Assembly (NCBI GenBank): GCA_902761665.1
Contig: CACWLA010000013.1
Span: 1 to 45,866 of the forward strand
DNA: 45,866 nt
Direction: 5' to 3'
Source of the DNA: an uncultured Lachnospiraceae bacterium
Lineage (GTDB): Bacteria; Bacillota; Clostridia; Lachnospirales; Lachnospiraceae
A model generated the notes under the pieces. That model had not been told where the DNA came from and did no database searches. It saw only the letters and a program-made list of their open reading frames with translations. The number at the start of each line of letters is the position of its first letter. The first letter of the stretch is position 1. The translations under genes and the position numbers were made by a program. Positions 9,215 to 17,741 of the stretch are shown here, one piece after another.

Positions 9215-9243
9215 TTGACATCCCTGCCCATCTGTGATATAAT
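9215..9243 (+). promoter_or_regulatory. Perfect consensus SigA promoter with extended -10
   Basis: TTGACA (9215-9220), a 17-base spacer and TATAAT (9238-9243) match the consensus at all twelve positions. A TG dinucleotide one base before the -10 box (9235-9236) adds the extended -10 element. It drives the second SBP gene, whose ATG lies about 45 bases after the expected transcription start. Confidence 0.92.
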
Positions 9244-9295
9244 AACCTAATGTCATTACATTACCGGGGCCTGCCCCGTAACTGAAGGAGCTTCC

Positions 9296-11554
9296 ATGAA
9301 GAGATTCATTGCGATAATTATTTCGGTCCTGCTGGTGTTTCAGCTGGCTGCCTGCGGAGGTCCCGGAGGAACGACTGAAGCGGAGTCGACCGAGCCGGTG
9401 ACAACGACCGCGGAAGCGCCCGAGACTACCCCGGCGCCTACCGAGCCGACGGAGCCTCCGGAAGATCTTGACGTGAGCGCGGCTGAGAACTGGCAGTATG
9501 ACATCTCCGGATATTTTGAGGAATCGAAGAAGATCTATGATGAGATCTTCGGGGAATACCTGAAATATTACGGAATGGCGCGGGAAAAAGTGAAATCGGA
9601 AGATCTGTCCGAACGCTGGGTGCTGGAAGCCATCGCCGAAGCCAAGCTCCTGAATGCGGGGGTCATGCTGCCGACCGCTACGCTCGGCGGCGGCTATGTC
9701 ATCGGCAGGGCGGTCCCGAAAACGGCGCCCACCGTCCTCTGGGGGAACGACAGCAGCCGTCTTCACAGCCTCATGGTCGTAAACAACGATTTCCTGACCC
9801 GTGCCGACAGCGACGCCATCTGCGCGAAATGGGCCGAACTGAAAGGGACAGGCACTTTCGCAGAGTGGGCGGAAGATTATCTGACCGAACAGGGCTACAT
9901 CCTTCAGGACACGTATACCGTTTCCTATGCGGAGGATCCGCAGACCTGGGATCCGATGAATACCTACCGTTCTGCCGACATCGATGCGATCGTCATGACA
10001 CTTGACGGCCTGATGGAATACGACATTGAGAACGTGCAGCAGCCGGCGCTTGCCGTGTCTGTCGAGGCAAATGCCAACAATACCGTTTTCACGTTCAAGC
10101 TTCGTGAAGGCGTGATGTGGAGCACGTCCTCCGGTGAGGAATATGCCGAGGTCACGGCTGATGACTTTGTTGCCGGTCTGCAGCACCTGCTGGATGCGGG
10201 AGCCGGGCTGGAAGGCCTGGCCGGTGACGACGGCGTGAAGATCAAAGGCGCCGCAGCCTACCTGCGGGGCGAAGTGACTGACTTCAAGAAGGTCGGCGTC
10301 ATGGCAGTTGACCCCCACACCGTACGCTATACGCTGGAAGAATCCTGCCCGTGGTTCGGAACGCTGCTGGGCAGCACGCTGTTCTTCCCCATGAACCGTG
10401 CCTACTATGAGTCCCAGGGCGGAAAGTTCGGCGCTGCGTTCGATCCTGCGGATCCGGAGTATCTGTACGGCAAAGATCCCGAACATATCGTGTACTGCGG
10501 CCCTTACCTTGTCGGCAGCCTGACGGAAAAGGACAGCATCGTGTTCAGGGAAAACCCAAACTACTGGAATAAGGACAATGTCCGGCTGAAGACCGTCACC
10601 TGGCGGTTCCGGGACAGTTCCGATGAACTGAAGGACTACGGCATGACCAAGGCCGGTGAACTCGACAGCTGCAGCCTGAGTACGGCGGCTGCCGTGGCTG
10701 AAGCCGTGACGGACGGCCTGTTTGACAAATACGCGTGCCCTGCCGGTACCGATGCACCTTCCTGCATGGCTTTCTTCAATGTCATGCGCAACCGGTATGC
10801 GAACCTGAACGATCCTGCCGTCGGCGTGTCCGCAAAGACCGTCAGGCAGGCAAGGGTCTACAACGCGTTCATGCAGAACATCCACTTCCGCCATGCCCTG
10901 GTGACTGCCGTTGACCGCGGCAGCTACAATGCCGTGATCGAAGGAGAAGAACTGAAACTGGACAACCTTCGCAACGGCTATGTACCCGGCAGTTTCGTAC
11001 AGCTGACGAAAGACGTGACCGTTGTCATCGACGGCAAGTCGGTCACTTTCCCTGCAGGGACTTACTACGGCGAGATCGTGCAGGCGCAGCTCGATGCAGA
11101 CGGGTTCAAGATCACTGTCTGGGATCCGAAGGCGCAGGGCGGCCTCGGTTCCGGCGACGGATTTGACGGCTGGTACGATCCCGATTATGCCTTCAACGAA
11201 TTCAGGATCGCCCTTGACGAGATGAAGGCGCAGGGCGTGGAGATCTCTTCCGACGACCCGATCGTGATCGAGATCCCCTACGCCGGCAACAGCCCGCTGC
11301 ACGAAGGCCGCGCGAACGTGCTGAAGCAGAGCATCGAAAAGGCGCTCAGAGGCTATGTGAAGGTCGTCCTGAATGACTGCGGAGACTCGAGAGGCTGGCG
11401 CAATGCCGGCTATTATCCGGAATTCGGCTATGACATGAATACCGATTTCATGGATGCCTTCGCCCGGAGCCCGTATTACGGCGATCCCGCGGCCTACCTG
11501 TCGGCAATGCTCCCTGTTCCCGGCGGCATGGTCAGGGCCTGCGGCATCTACTGA
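9296..11554 (+). CDS. Family 5 substrate-binding lipoprotein with apparently permuted domain order
   Basis: Lipoprotein with the lipidated cysteine at residue 20 (LAAC) and a Thr/Pro/Glu-rich linker to about residue 56. The usual start of a family 5 SBP (TYTVSYAEDPQTWDP) only appears near residue 206. The protein stops at 752, just after the lobe segment MNTDFMDAFARSPYYGDP, so the usual last 130 or so residues are absent. Instead, residues about 100-200 (EAKLLNAGVMLPT, LWGND, FLTRAD) resemble the C-terminal segment of the first SBP (EELFLKKYYRIPL, IMYGFGG, NYTDEEW). No permease follows. It may serve the Opp importer upstream or an importer elsewhere. GAAGGAG precedes the ATG. Confidence 0.87.
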   Translation: MKRFIAIIISVLLVFQLAACGGPGGTTEAESTEPVTTTAEAPETTPAPTEPTEPPEDLDVSAAENWQYDISGYFEESKKIYDEIFGEYLKYYGMAREKVKSEDLSERWVLEAIAEAKLLNAGVMLPTATLGGGYVIGRAVPKTAPTVLWGNDSSRLHSLMVVNNDFLTRADSDAICAKWAELKGTGTFAEWAEDYLTEQGYILQDTYTVSYAEDPQTWDPMNTYRSADIDAIVMTLDGLMEYDIENVQQPALAVSVEANANNTVFTFKLREGVMWSTSSGEEYAEVTADDFVAGLQHLLDAGAGLEGLAGDDGVKIKGAAAYLRGEVTDFKKVGVMAVDPHTVRYTLEESCPWFGTLLGSTLFFPMNRAYYESQGGKFGAAFDPADPEYLYGKDPEHIVYCGPYLVGSLTEKDSIVFRENPNYWNKDNVRLKTVTWRFRDSSDELKDYGMTKAGELDSCSLSTAAAVAEAVTDGLFDKYACPAGTDAPSCMAFFNVMRNRYANLNDPAVGVSAKTVRQARVYNAFMQNIHFRHALVTAVDRGSYNAVIEGEELKLDNLRNGYVPGSFVQLTKDVTVVIDGKSVTFPAGTYYGEIVQAQLDADGFKITVWDPKAQGGLGSGDGFDGWYDPDYAFNEFRIALDEMKAQGVEISSDDPIVIEIPYAGNSPLHEGRANVLKQSIEKALRGYVKVVLNDCGDSRGWRNAGYYPEFGYDMNTDFMDAFARSPYYGDPAAYLSAMLPVPGGMVRACGIY

Positions 11555-11657
11555 TCCGCGGAAAAGCCGTACGCATGCGAAAAATGATTGACGATCCCGG
11601 ATCTGCAGAAGTTAAAAGAGACAGGATCTACGCTTAGATGAAGATAAAGGAGACGCC

Positions 11658-14048
11658 ATGAAGAAATACTTTGCGGCTGCGCTGGCCCTGCTGCTGATCC
11701 TGCAGCTTGCTGCCTGCGGGGGAAAGCCCGGCAAAACTTCCGAGGCGGAAACAACGACGCGGGAAGCAACCACCGAGGCGGAAACGACAACTCAGGAAGC
11801 AACCACCAGGGAAGTGACCACGGAAGAGGAACCGACAGAACCCGAACCGGATCCGCTGGAGATCTACTGGGACAGTGAGTTCGCCCCGATGGTCCTGGAT
11901 CGATATAACTATGGAAGAGACTATGAGTCGCTGTACGAAAGCTTCGGCCGCGACGTGACGATCGCTGACGTTACGGAGGATCCCGAAACAGGCTTTGCCT
12001 ATCTCGAGGTCGGAGATGAACAGTACCTCCTGGGTCTGGATTTCCTGTCCATGGCGATGATCTACAACACGGAGCCTGTCGGCGGGTATGCGACCCCGGA
12101 GGATGTTTACGCGGCCTGGTGGAGGCTGTACGTCCAGCGCTGGAATTACCTGATGCCCGAGATCCCGCTCTACGCCAACGATTATTACTGCGTGTACAAT
12201 ACGAAACTGAGCGGCGTTAAGGAACATCCGGTCACGGCCGCCTGGTCCCTGCTTGACGCGCTGATCGAGTGGAATTCCTCGGACGGCACGATCACGATCG
12301 GCAGTGCGACGAAGGCGAGCGGCCAGTTCCGTTATGCCTACTACGGCAACGAGGCGACCAACACGGCGGATATTGCCGTTTCTCAGCTGGTGAACGGTCT
12401 GGAGACCGTTTCCCATACGAAGAACTCCGGTTACGTCTGGAATCCTACCGTCGTCAAAGAGCACCTTGAGACGCTGAACGAAGACGGCTCAATGACCTAT
12501 ACGATCACGATCCACGATGACCTGAAGTTTTCCGACGGCAGCAGGATCACGGCAAAGGATTACCTTGCCTTCCCGATGGTCTTTTACAGCCCGATGTCCG
12601 AAGCGGCTTCAAACCGTCAGGATTCCGGCGACATATACGTCGGCTGGAATGATTACGTCGCGTATACCGGCCCCGGCTGCGAAAAGGGCAGCAAGGTCTT
12701 TACCGGCATTCGCCTGCTGGGTGATTACACCTTTGCCCTGACGGTGCGCAAGGAATACATTCCTTCCTTCTACGATCTGGCCATGATCTCGCTGCAGCCT
12801 TCCTACGCGAAGATGTGGCTGGGAAATGCCGACATCATGGATGACGGCGAGGGCTGTTACCTCACCGACAACTTCTATGACAGGGCGAATGACGATACTT
12901 ATGCACTGGTGGAGCATATCCGGTACATTGCTGCCGATACCTCCGGCAAGGCTTATGCGGAATACCCCTACTCGGGACCGTATTTCATCATGTCCTACAA
13001 TGAATCAAGCGGTACGGTCACGCTGGCGAAAAATGCTTTCTTCAAGGGCAATTACGAAGGAACGCAGCCCAGCATCGGCAAAATCACCTATAAGCTGCTC
13101 ACCGCCGAAAAGGAAATGATCGAACTGCAGGACGGCACGCTGGACTTCGCGGGCGGCATTTCCGGAAAGAATGCGATCGCGGATGCCGTCAGTACGGCGG
13201 GCAAAGACAAAAAACTGGATACGATCAGTTACCGGCGGGCCGGTTACGGCAAGATCGGTTTTCGCTGTGATTACGGTCCGGTGCAGTTTACCGAAGTCCG
13301 TCAGGCCATCGCGTATCTGCTTGACCGCGCAGCGATCGTGAAGGCATACACCGGCGGCTACGGCGGGCTGGTGGACGGCCCCTACGATGAAGCAGCCTGG
13401 ATGACGAAACTCGCGAAAGAGCAGGGAATGAGACTGAATTCGTACGCGCCTTCGGAGGCGGCAGCCGTTGCGCTGCTGGAAAAAGGCGGCTGGATCTATG
13501 ACAAGGACGGCAACCCTTACACGGAGGGCGTACGCTACAAGAGGATCCCGGCTGAGCTTCTGGACCCGTATGAAGAAGACCTTGCGTCTCTCGACGGCAC
13601 GTACCGGATCACGAAGATCGGCGATTACTGCTACATGCCGCTGGTCATCAACTGGTTCGGCGTAACACCGAGTGATTTCACCGATTATCTGAAACCGTAT
13701 CTGGAAAAGCAGACCGCTTTCGCACGCTGCGGATTCGTTGTCAGCGGTGAACTCGGATCCATTGAAACGCTGCAGGAGGAACTGTATCAGAAAGCGATCT
13801 TCGGCGACTATGAAGGCGTTCCGACCTACGATGCTTTCGTGTTCTCGACGAAACTGGATTCGCCGATGTACGATTACTCCTTCAACCTGACGATCGATCC
13901 GGAGATCTTTGACGATCTCAGCTGCTATTTCCTGAAGGATCCGGCAGACATCCACTGGCTGCATGCGAGAACGCTGACGGCGGAGGAAGCGGAATCCGTT
14001 GAAAGCGGAGAACTGACGGAAAGCGAAACGGGAACGTCCGTGCACTGA
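11658..14048 (+). CDS. Family 5 substrate-binding lipoprotein, second apparently permuted paralogue
   Basis: Lipoprotein with the lipidated cysteine at residue 20 and a linker of repeated Thr/Glu units to about residue 70. Residues about 140-200 (RWNYLMPEIPLYANDYY, YNTKLSGVK) look like the end of ordinary family 5 SBPs. The normal beginning (GQFRYAYYGNEATNTADI) comes after them, near residue 222. The C-terminus ends at 796 soon after the segment that precedes the last lobe in normal members. It therefore seems to share the permuted order of its upstream neighbour, although the two are quite different in sequence. AAAGGAG precedes the ATG. The gap of about 100 bases to the previous gene has at most a weak promoter. 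Confidence 0.87.
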   Translation: MKKYFAAALALLLILQLAACGGKPGKTSEAETTTREATTEAETTTQEATTREVTTEEEPTEPEPDPLEIYWDSEFAPMVLDRYNYGRDYESLYESFGRDVTIADVTEDPETGFAYLEVGDEQYLLGLDFLSMAMIYNTEPVGGYATPEDVYAAWWRLYVQRWNYLMPEIPLYANDYYCVYNTKLSGVKEHPVTAAWSLLDALIEWNSSDGTITIGSATKASGQFRYAYYGNEATNTADIAVSQLVNGLETVSHTKNSGYVWNPTVVKEHLETLNEDGSMTYTITIHDDLKFSDGSRITAKDYLAFPMVFYSPMSEAASNRQDSGDIYVGWNDYVAYTGPGCEKGSKVFTGIRLLGDYTFALTVRKEYIPSFYDLAMISLQPSYAKMWLGNADIMDDGEGCYLTDNFYDRANDDTYALVEHIRYIAADTSGKAYAEYPYSGPYFIMSYNESSGTVTLAKNAFFKGNYEGTQPSIGKITYKLLTAEKEMIELQDGTLDFAGGISGKNAIADAVSTAGKDKKLDTISYRRAGYGKIGFRCDYGPVQFTEVRQAIAYLLDRAAIVKAYTGGYGGLVDGPYDEAAWMTKLAKEQGMRLNSYAPSEAAAVALLEKGGWIYDKDGNPYTEGVRYKRIPAELLDPYEEDLASLDGTYRITKIGDYCYMPLVINWFGVTPSDFTDYLKPYLEKQTAFARCGFVVSGELGSIETLQEELYQKAIFGDYEGVPTYDAFVFSTKLDSPMYDYSFNLTIDPEIFDDLSCYFLKDPADIHWLHARTLTAEEAESVESGELTESETGTSVH

Positions 14049-14068
14049 AAAGCGAAAACGCCAGAATA

Positions 14069-14094
14069 AAAAGACGGCCGAAAGGCCGTCTTTT
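14069..14094. terminator. Bidirectional terminator between SBP gene and truA
   Basis: Arms 14069-14079 and 14084-14094 pair perfectly around a GAAA tetraloop. A tract of four A on one side and four T on the other lets it work for both converging genes. Confidence 0.9.
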
Positions 14095-14119
14095 GCTGTA
14101 TGATTGTGGGAACTGTTTT

Positions 14120-14854
14120 TCAGTAGTCGACCCGTGTAAGGCAGAGCCCCTTTGCAGGCGCGGTATAGCCGGCCTTCGTGCGGTCGCGGGCTTCCAGGAT
14201 CCCGGGAATGTCCTCCGGCGCGCGTTTTCCCAGGCCGACTTCGAGAAGCGTCCCTACGATGACCCGAACCATGTTTTGCAGGAAGCCGTTTCCGTGGACG
14301 CGGAAGATGACGCGGTCTTTCTTCCGCACGATCTCGATGGAGTCTACCGTTCTTACAGTAGACTTTTTCATTTTCGGATTGGTGCAGAAACTCCGGAAAT
14401 CATGTTCGCCGACGAGATGTGCCGCGGCCGCCTGCATGCGGCCAACATCCGGCTCCTGCTCCAGAATCATAAGAAACTTTCTGTCAAAGACAGGCTTAAG
14501 ACGGCCAACATAGCAGGTATATGTGTAAAGTTTTCCAACAGCCTTATAGCGGGCATGGAAACCGTCAGCGGCGGTCCTTACTTCGTCCACGGCAATGTCT
14601 TCCGGAAGATAGTGATTCAGATAGTCCTGGATCTCATCCGGCATGAGTTTCGTATTCAGATGAACGTTTGCAATCATGGCGGCGGCGTGCACGCCGGCAT
14701 CCGTCCGTCCGGCACCGATCACTTCAACCGGCTCGCCGACCATTTCCGAAAGGACTGCTTCAAGTTTTCCCTGAATGGTCTCACGGCCCGGCTGGCGCTC
14801 CCAGCCGTAATAGCGGCTCCCGTCATAACGGATGGTCAGTTTGTAATTCAGCAT
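14120..14854 (-). CDS. truA: tRNA pseudouridine synthase A
   Basis: Converts uridines 38-40 in the anticodon arm of many tRNAs to pseudouridine. The motif GAGRTDAGVHA holds the catalytic aspartate. The start YDGSRYYGWERQPGRETIQG, the region FRSFC and NPKMKKSTVRTV, and GNGFLQNMVR are family signatures. The 244-residue length fits. I placed the start at MLNYKLTIRYDG, where AAGG lies upstream, instead of the longer upstream in-frame possibility. Its promoter shares a -35 box with the divergent transporter gene. Confidence 0.95.
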   Translation of the reverse strand: MLNYKLTIRYDGSRYYGWERQPGRETIQGKLEAVLSEMVGEPVEVIGAGRTDAGVHAAAMIANVHLNTKLMPDEIQDYLNHYLPEDIAVDEVRTAADGFHARYKAVGKLYTYTCYVGRLKPVFDRKFLMILEQEPDVGRMQAAAAHLVGEHDFRSFCTNPKMKKSTVRTVDSIEIVRKKDRVIFRVHGNGFLQNMVRVIVGTLLEVGLGKRAPEDIPGILEARDRTKAGYTAPAKGLCLTRVDY

Positions 14855-14885
14855 GAAACCTTGCCCTGCTTTCCGATTTTTGATC

Positions 14886-14914
14886 ATTATAACATGGCAA
14901 AGCGCCGATTGCAA
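14886..14914 (-). promoter_or_regulatory. Promoter of truA
   Basis: Read on the minus strand, TTGCAA (14914-14909), 17 bases and a perfect TATAAT (14891-14886) point toward truA. The -35 hexamer is palindromic and also serves the plus-strand promoter next to it. Confidence 0.75.
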
Positions 14915-14937
14915 AGCGCGGCCGCCTGCGGTATAAT
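14909..14937 (+). promoter_or_regulatory. Promoter of the GPH transporter operon
   Basis: TTGCAA (14909-14914), a 17-base spacer and a perfect TATAAT (14932-14937) lie 37 bases before the transporter ATG. The same -35 hexamer is used in the other direction for truA. Confidence 0.8.
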
Positions 14938-14973
14938 TTCCCTGAGATCCCTGTTAAGCGGAGGTTCGTAAAG

Positions 14974-16383
14974 ATGAAAGAGAAAAAAGCACCCATGCTG
15001 AAGCCCGGCTATCAGTCCACGAGAAAGGAATACGTTGCCTACTGCCTCTTTTTCCTGGGGCAGAACCTGCTGTGGGGCTATGCCGGTTACATTGAAACTT
15101 TCCTGACGGATATCGGCATCGTCGCGGCGACCGCGGCGGCCATCCTGATCGTCCCGAAGATCTGGGATGCCGTCAACGACGTACTGTTCGGCTACATCGT
15201 GGACCGGCACATGTTTAAGAACGGTCAGAAATTCATGCCCTGGGTCCGCATCGGCACCTCGGCGGTCGGTATCACCACGGTAGCGCTTTTCGCGATCCCG
15301 AAGGACATGACGGACACTGGCAAGATCGTCTGGTTCCTGGTCGCCTACATCCTTTTTGACCTGTGCTACACGATCCTGGATGCCCCGGCCTTTGCCGTGA
15401 CCACGGTCATGACCTCCAACGTGCAGGAACGCACGGGGATCATTGCCGGCGGCAAGCTCTGGTCCATGGTGGGCGGCGTGGTCTCGACCGTGATCATCCC
15501 GATGATCCGCCCGAAGCTGGGCTGGCTGACAGCCTGCATCGTCTTTGTCGCCGTCTCGATCATCCTGATGATCCCGATGCTCTTTACCGTGAAGGAGCGG
15601 CATTCCGACGAGGTGCTGGCCACTGAGAACCCCACCTTTAAGGAAATGCTGAAGTATCTGAAGAGCAACAAATACCTGCTCTTCGTGCTGCTCGCGATGC
15701 TGCTGCTCGGCCTTTCCTCCGTGGAACAGAAGATGGCCATCTACATGGGCCGCATCTGCCTCGGGCAGGAGAGCATGGCGACCCTGGTCGCCGGCGGCGT
15801 CGCGGTGGCCGTGATCGCGGTCTGCGCGCTGGTGCCGACGCTCTCCAAAAAATGGGATAAGTTCGACGTTCTCTGCGCCGGCATCGCTTTTGCCATCTTG
15901 ATGGACCTGGTCTGCTACTTTGTCGGCTACAGCAACCTTTACGTGGCGCTGGTCCTGATCATGCTCAAATGCACCGGCCTCGGTTTCTGGCAGGTCATCA
16001 TCTACATGCTGATCGCCGATACGGTCGAGTACGGGACCTATAAGTCCGGGACCCGCGCGGCCGGCGTGACCTTCAGCCTGCAGGCCTTCGTGGCGAAACT
16101 GAAAAACGCCCTGATCGGCAGCATCGTGCTGATGAGCCTTGCCGCCGTCCACTTCGTGGAAGGTGAGAACGCCGTGCAGCCGGCCGGCGTCGCGGAAGGT
16201 GTCTGGGGCCTGTTCAACCTGCTGCCTGCGGCAGGCTTCACGCTGGCGCTGATCATTTTGCTGCTGTTCTATAAGCTGCGCAGCAAGGACGTGCAGACGA
16301 TGTCCCGCTACAACAACGGTGAGATCAGCCGCGAAGAAGCGGAAGAACTGCTCGGCAAACGCTACGGCGCACCTGCAAAATGA
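14974..16383 (+). CDS. GPH-family (glycoside-pentoside-hexuronide) cation symporter
   Basis: Membrane symporter of the MelB/GPH branch of the major facilitator superfamily, importing a glycoside, pentoside or hexuronide with Na+ or H+. The 469-residue protein has about twelve membrane segments. The conserved first-helix region is seen (VPKIWDAVNDVLFGYIVDR, about residues 62-80), as is the later TVEYGTYKSGTRAAGVTFS motif (about residues 350-368) typical of the family. GGAGG precedes the ATG. The stop overlaps the next gene's start as ATGA. The co-transcribed glycosidase-like protein suggests the substrate is a glycoside or sugar phosphodiester. The exact substrate is unknown. Confidence 0.92.
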   Translation: MKEKKAPMLKPGYQSTRKEYVAYCLFFLGQNLLWGYAGYIETFLTDIGIVAATAAAILIVPKIWDAVNDVLFGYIVDRHMFKNGQKFMPWVRIGTSAVGITTVALFAIPKDMTDTGKIVWFLVAYILFDLCYTILDAPAFAVTTVMTSNVQERTGIIAGGKLWSMVGGVVSTVIIPMIRPKLGWLTACIVFVAVSIILMIPMLFTVKERHSDEVLATENPTFKEMLKYLKSNKYLLFVLLAMLLLGLSSVEQKMAIYMGRICLGQESMATLVAGGVAVAVIAVCALVPTLSKKWDKFDVLCAGIAFAILMDLVCYFVGYSNLYVALVLIMLKCTGLGFWQVIIYMLIADTVEYGTYKSGTRAAGVTFSLQAFVAKLKNALIGSIVLMSLAAVHFVEGENAVQPAGVAEGVWGLFNLLPAAGFTLALIILLLFYKLRSKDVQTMSRYNNGEISREEAEELLGKRYGAPAK

Positions 16384-17717
16384 TGGAATCTGAGATCAGA
16401 ACGGTAAAAAGGCCGGACGGAGAGACCGAGCGGCTGCAGACGGTAAGGCTTTCGGACTGGGAAAGTCTGGCGTTTTTCTGTCCGCAGCCCACAGAAGACC
16501 CTCTGCCCGGCCTTCTGCGCATCTACAGGCGCTTCATCGTGCCGGCATTTCCCTGGATCTTCCGGCAGATGGTGCTGCTGCGGTGCCCGGAGAGGGCGGA
16601 ATCGCTTTCCGGAACTGCGCTCCCGGAAGATGACGAAGCCAGCCTTCTGCAGGCGGCGGCAGTCCTCAGGAAGGGCATGCGGCTCGTGCACGGAAGGCCC
16701 CGTTTTCGTACGGATGAGGCAAGACTGCTGTGGGAAGAGCTTTCGGCTGCGGGACGGCTCAGCACGGCCGGCGGGAAGCTGCCGATGACACAGATCATCC
16801 CGGTCTCGGAAAACATGGGCTTTCTTTCGGAAAGCAAGCCGGAAGCGGTGCTTAAGCTCAACGCCTCGTTCTTTATCATGGACCCCTTTGACTGCGCGAG
16901 CCCTTATGACAGTGTCGGCACGCCCTTCGGGCTTTGTGTAAGAAACGGGAAGATACTGAGCCCGCCTCTCTATGAGCGGGAAGCGCTGCTTGTCCGCGCA
17001 AACGGCCGGGTAAGGGTGGAGAAGCCGCCGTTAAGCAGCCTGACGATCGAGATCGGCGGGAAGACGTTTGAAGCCGGGCTGAACGCGGATATCCTGACCC
17101 GCCCTGCCTGCAGCAGGACGGCACACGGAAAAGGTGCAGAGGCAGTGATCATCGGACGGAAAGTGAGCGCAGTCAGCCGGGACGGCGGCCTTGCGGTGCC
17201 GGCTGCCGGCTTCGTCCTGCGGAGCCCGGCGCTTGCGGACGTGAGCGCAGGCGCGGAAGTCCGGTATCACGGCCTGGAAGACGTCATTTTCGGCATCCAG
17301 GCCGGCAGCAGCCTGCTGAGAAACGGCGTAAGAAGCGGCGGTTTTCTCTCTCCGTTCTACAATGTCCGCAGCCTGAAGCGGACGGCGTTTCCGCCGAGCC
17401 TGTACCCGCTTGATTACGAAAAGGACCGCGCTGCGCGGATCGCACTCGGGGCGGATAAGGAGGGCTGCCCGGTCCTTCTGTGGGCGGAAGGCGCGCCGAA
17501 GACCGGGGCTAGAAAGGGCGTGACCAGCTGCGGCGCCTCACTCTTGGAGACGGAAGAGTACTGTGAAAAAGCCGGCATGATGAATGCCGTAAACCTTGAC
17601 GGCGGCGGATCCGCGCAGATCCTGCTGCACGGCCGGCGGGAACTTGAGCTCTCAGACCGGAAGGAAGACGGGACCGGGCAGGAACGGCCTGTCCCGCTCG
17701 GCCTCATCGTACGCTGA
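16380..17717 (+). CDS. Phosphodiester glycosidase-like (NAGPA/DUF2233) protein, apparently cytoplasmic
   Basis: Residues about 130-445 match the phosphodiester glycosidase fold. LNASFFIMDPF and GTPFGLCVRNGKIL are the entry motifs, and NLDGGGSAQILLHG near the C-terminus is the family hallmark. Members remove sugars from phosphodiester-linked glycosides; human NAGPA uncovers mannose 6-phosphate. The first 130 residues are not recognised. There is no signal peptide or membrane segment, so the protein should stay in the cytoplasm, unlike many relatives. The ATGA overlap with the transporter gene suggests that it acts on the imported substrate. The substrate is inferred only by context. Confidence 0.82.
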   Translation: MMESEIRTVKRPDGETERLQTVRLSDWESLAFFCPQPTEDPLPGLLRIYRRFIVPAFPWIFRQMVLLRCPERAESLSGTALPEDDEASLLQAAAVLRKGMRLVHGRPRFRTDEARLLWEELSAAGRLSTAGGKLPMTQIIPVSENMGFLSESKPEAVLKLNASFFIMDPFDCASPYDSVGTPFGLCVRNGKILSPPLYEREALLVRANGRVRVEKPPLSSLTIEIGGKTFEAGLNADILTRPACSRTAHGKGAEAVIIGRKVSAVSRDGGLAVPAAGFVLRSPALADVSAGAEVRYHGLEDVIFGIQAGSSLLRNGVRSGGFLSPFYNVRSLKRTAFPPSLYPLDYEKDRAARIALGADKEGCPVLLWAEGAPKTGARKGVTSCGASLLETEEYCEKAGMMNAVNLDGGGSAQILLHGRRELELSDRKEDGTGQERPVPLGLIVR

Positions 17718-17741
17718 AAAAGAGGGAAAGGAATATATGCC

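Noticed and set aside
8876-11302. 808-codon minus-strand open frame opposite the permuted SBP
   Set aside because: Shadow of the sense gene. It also crosses the opp terminator and the consensus promoter, and has no ribosome site or recognisable motif.
11588-11617. Promoter between the two permuted SBP genes
   Set aside because: TTGACG with TTAAAA at 18 bases is too weak a match to list as a feature. The gene may be read from the strong promoter upstream.
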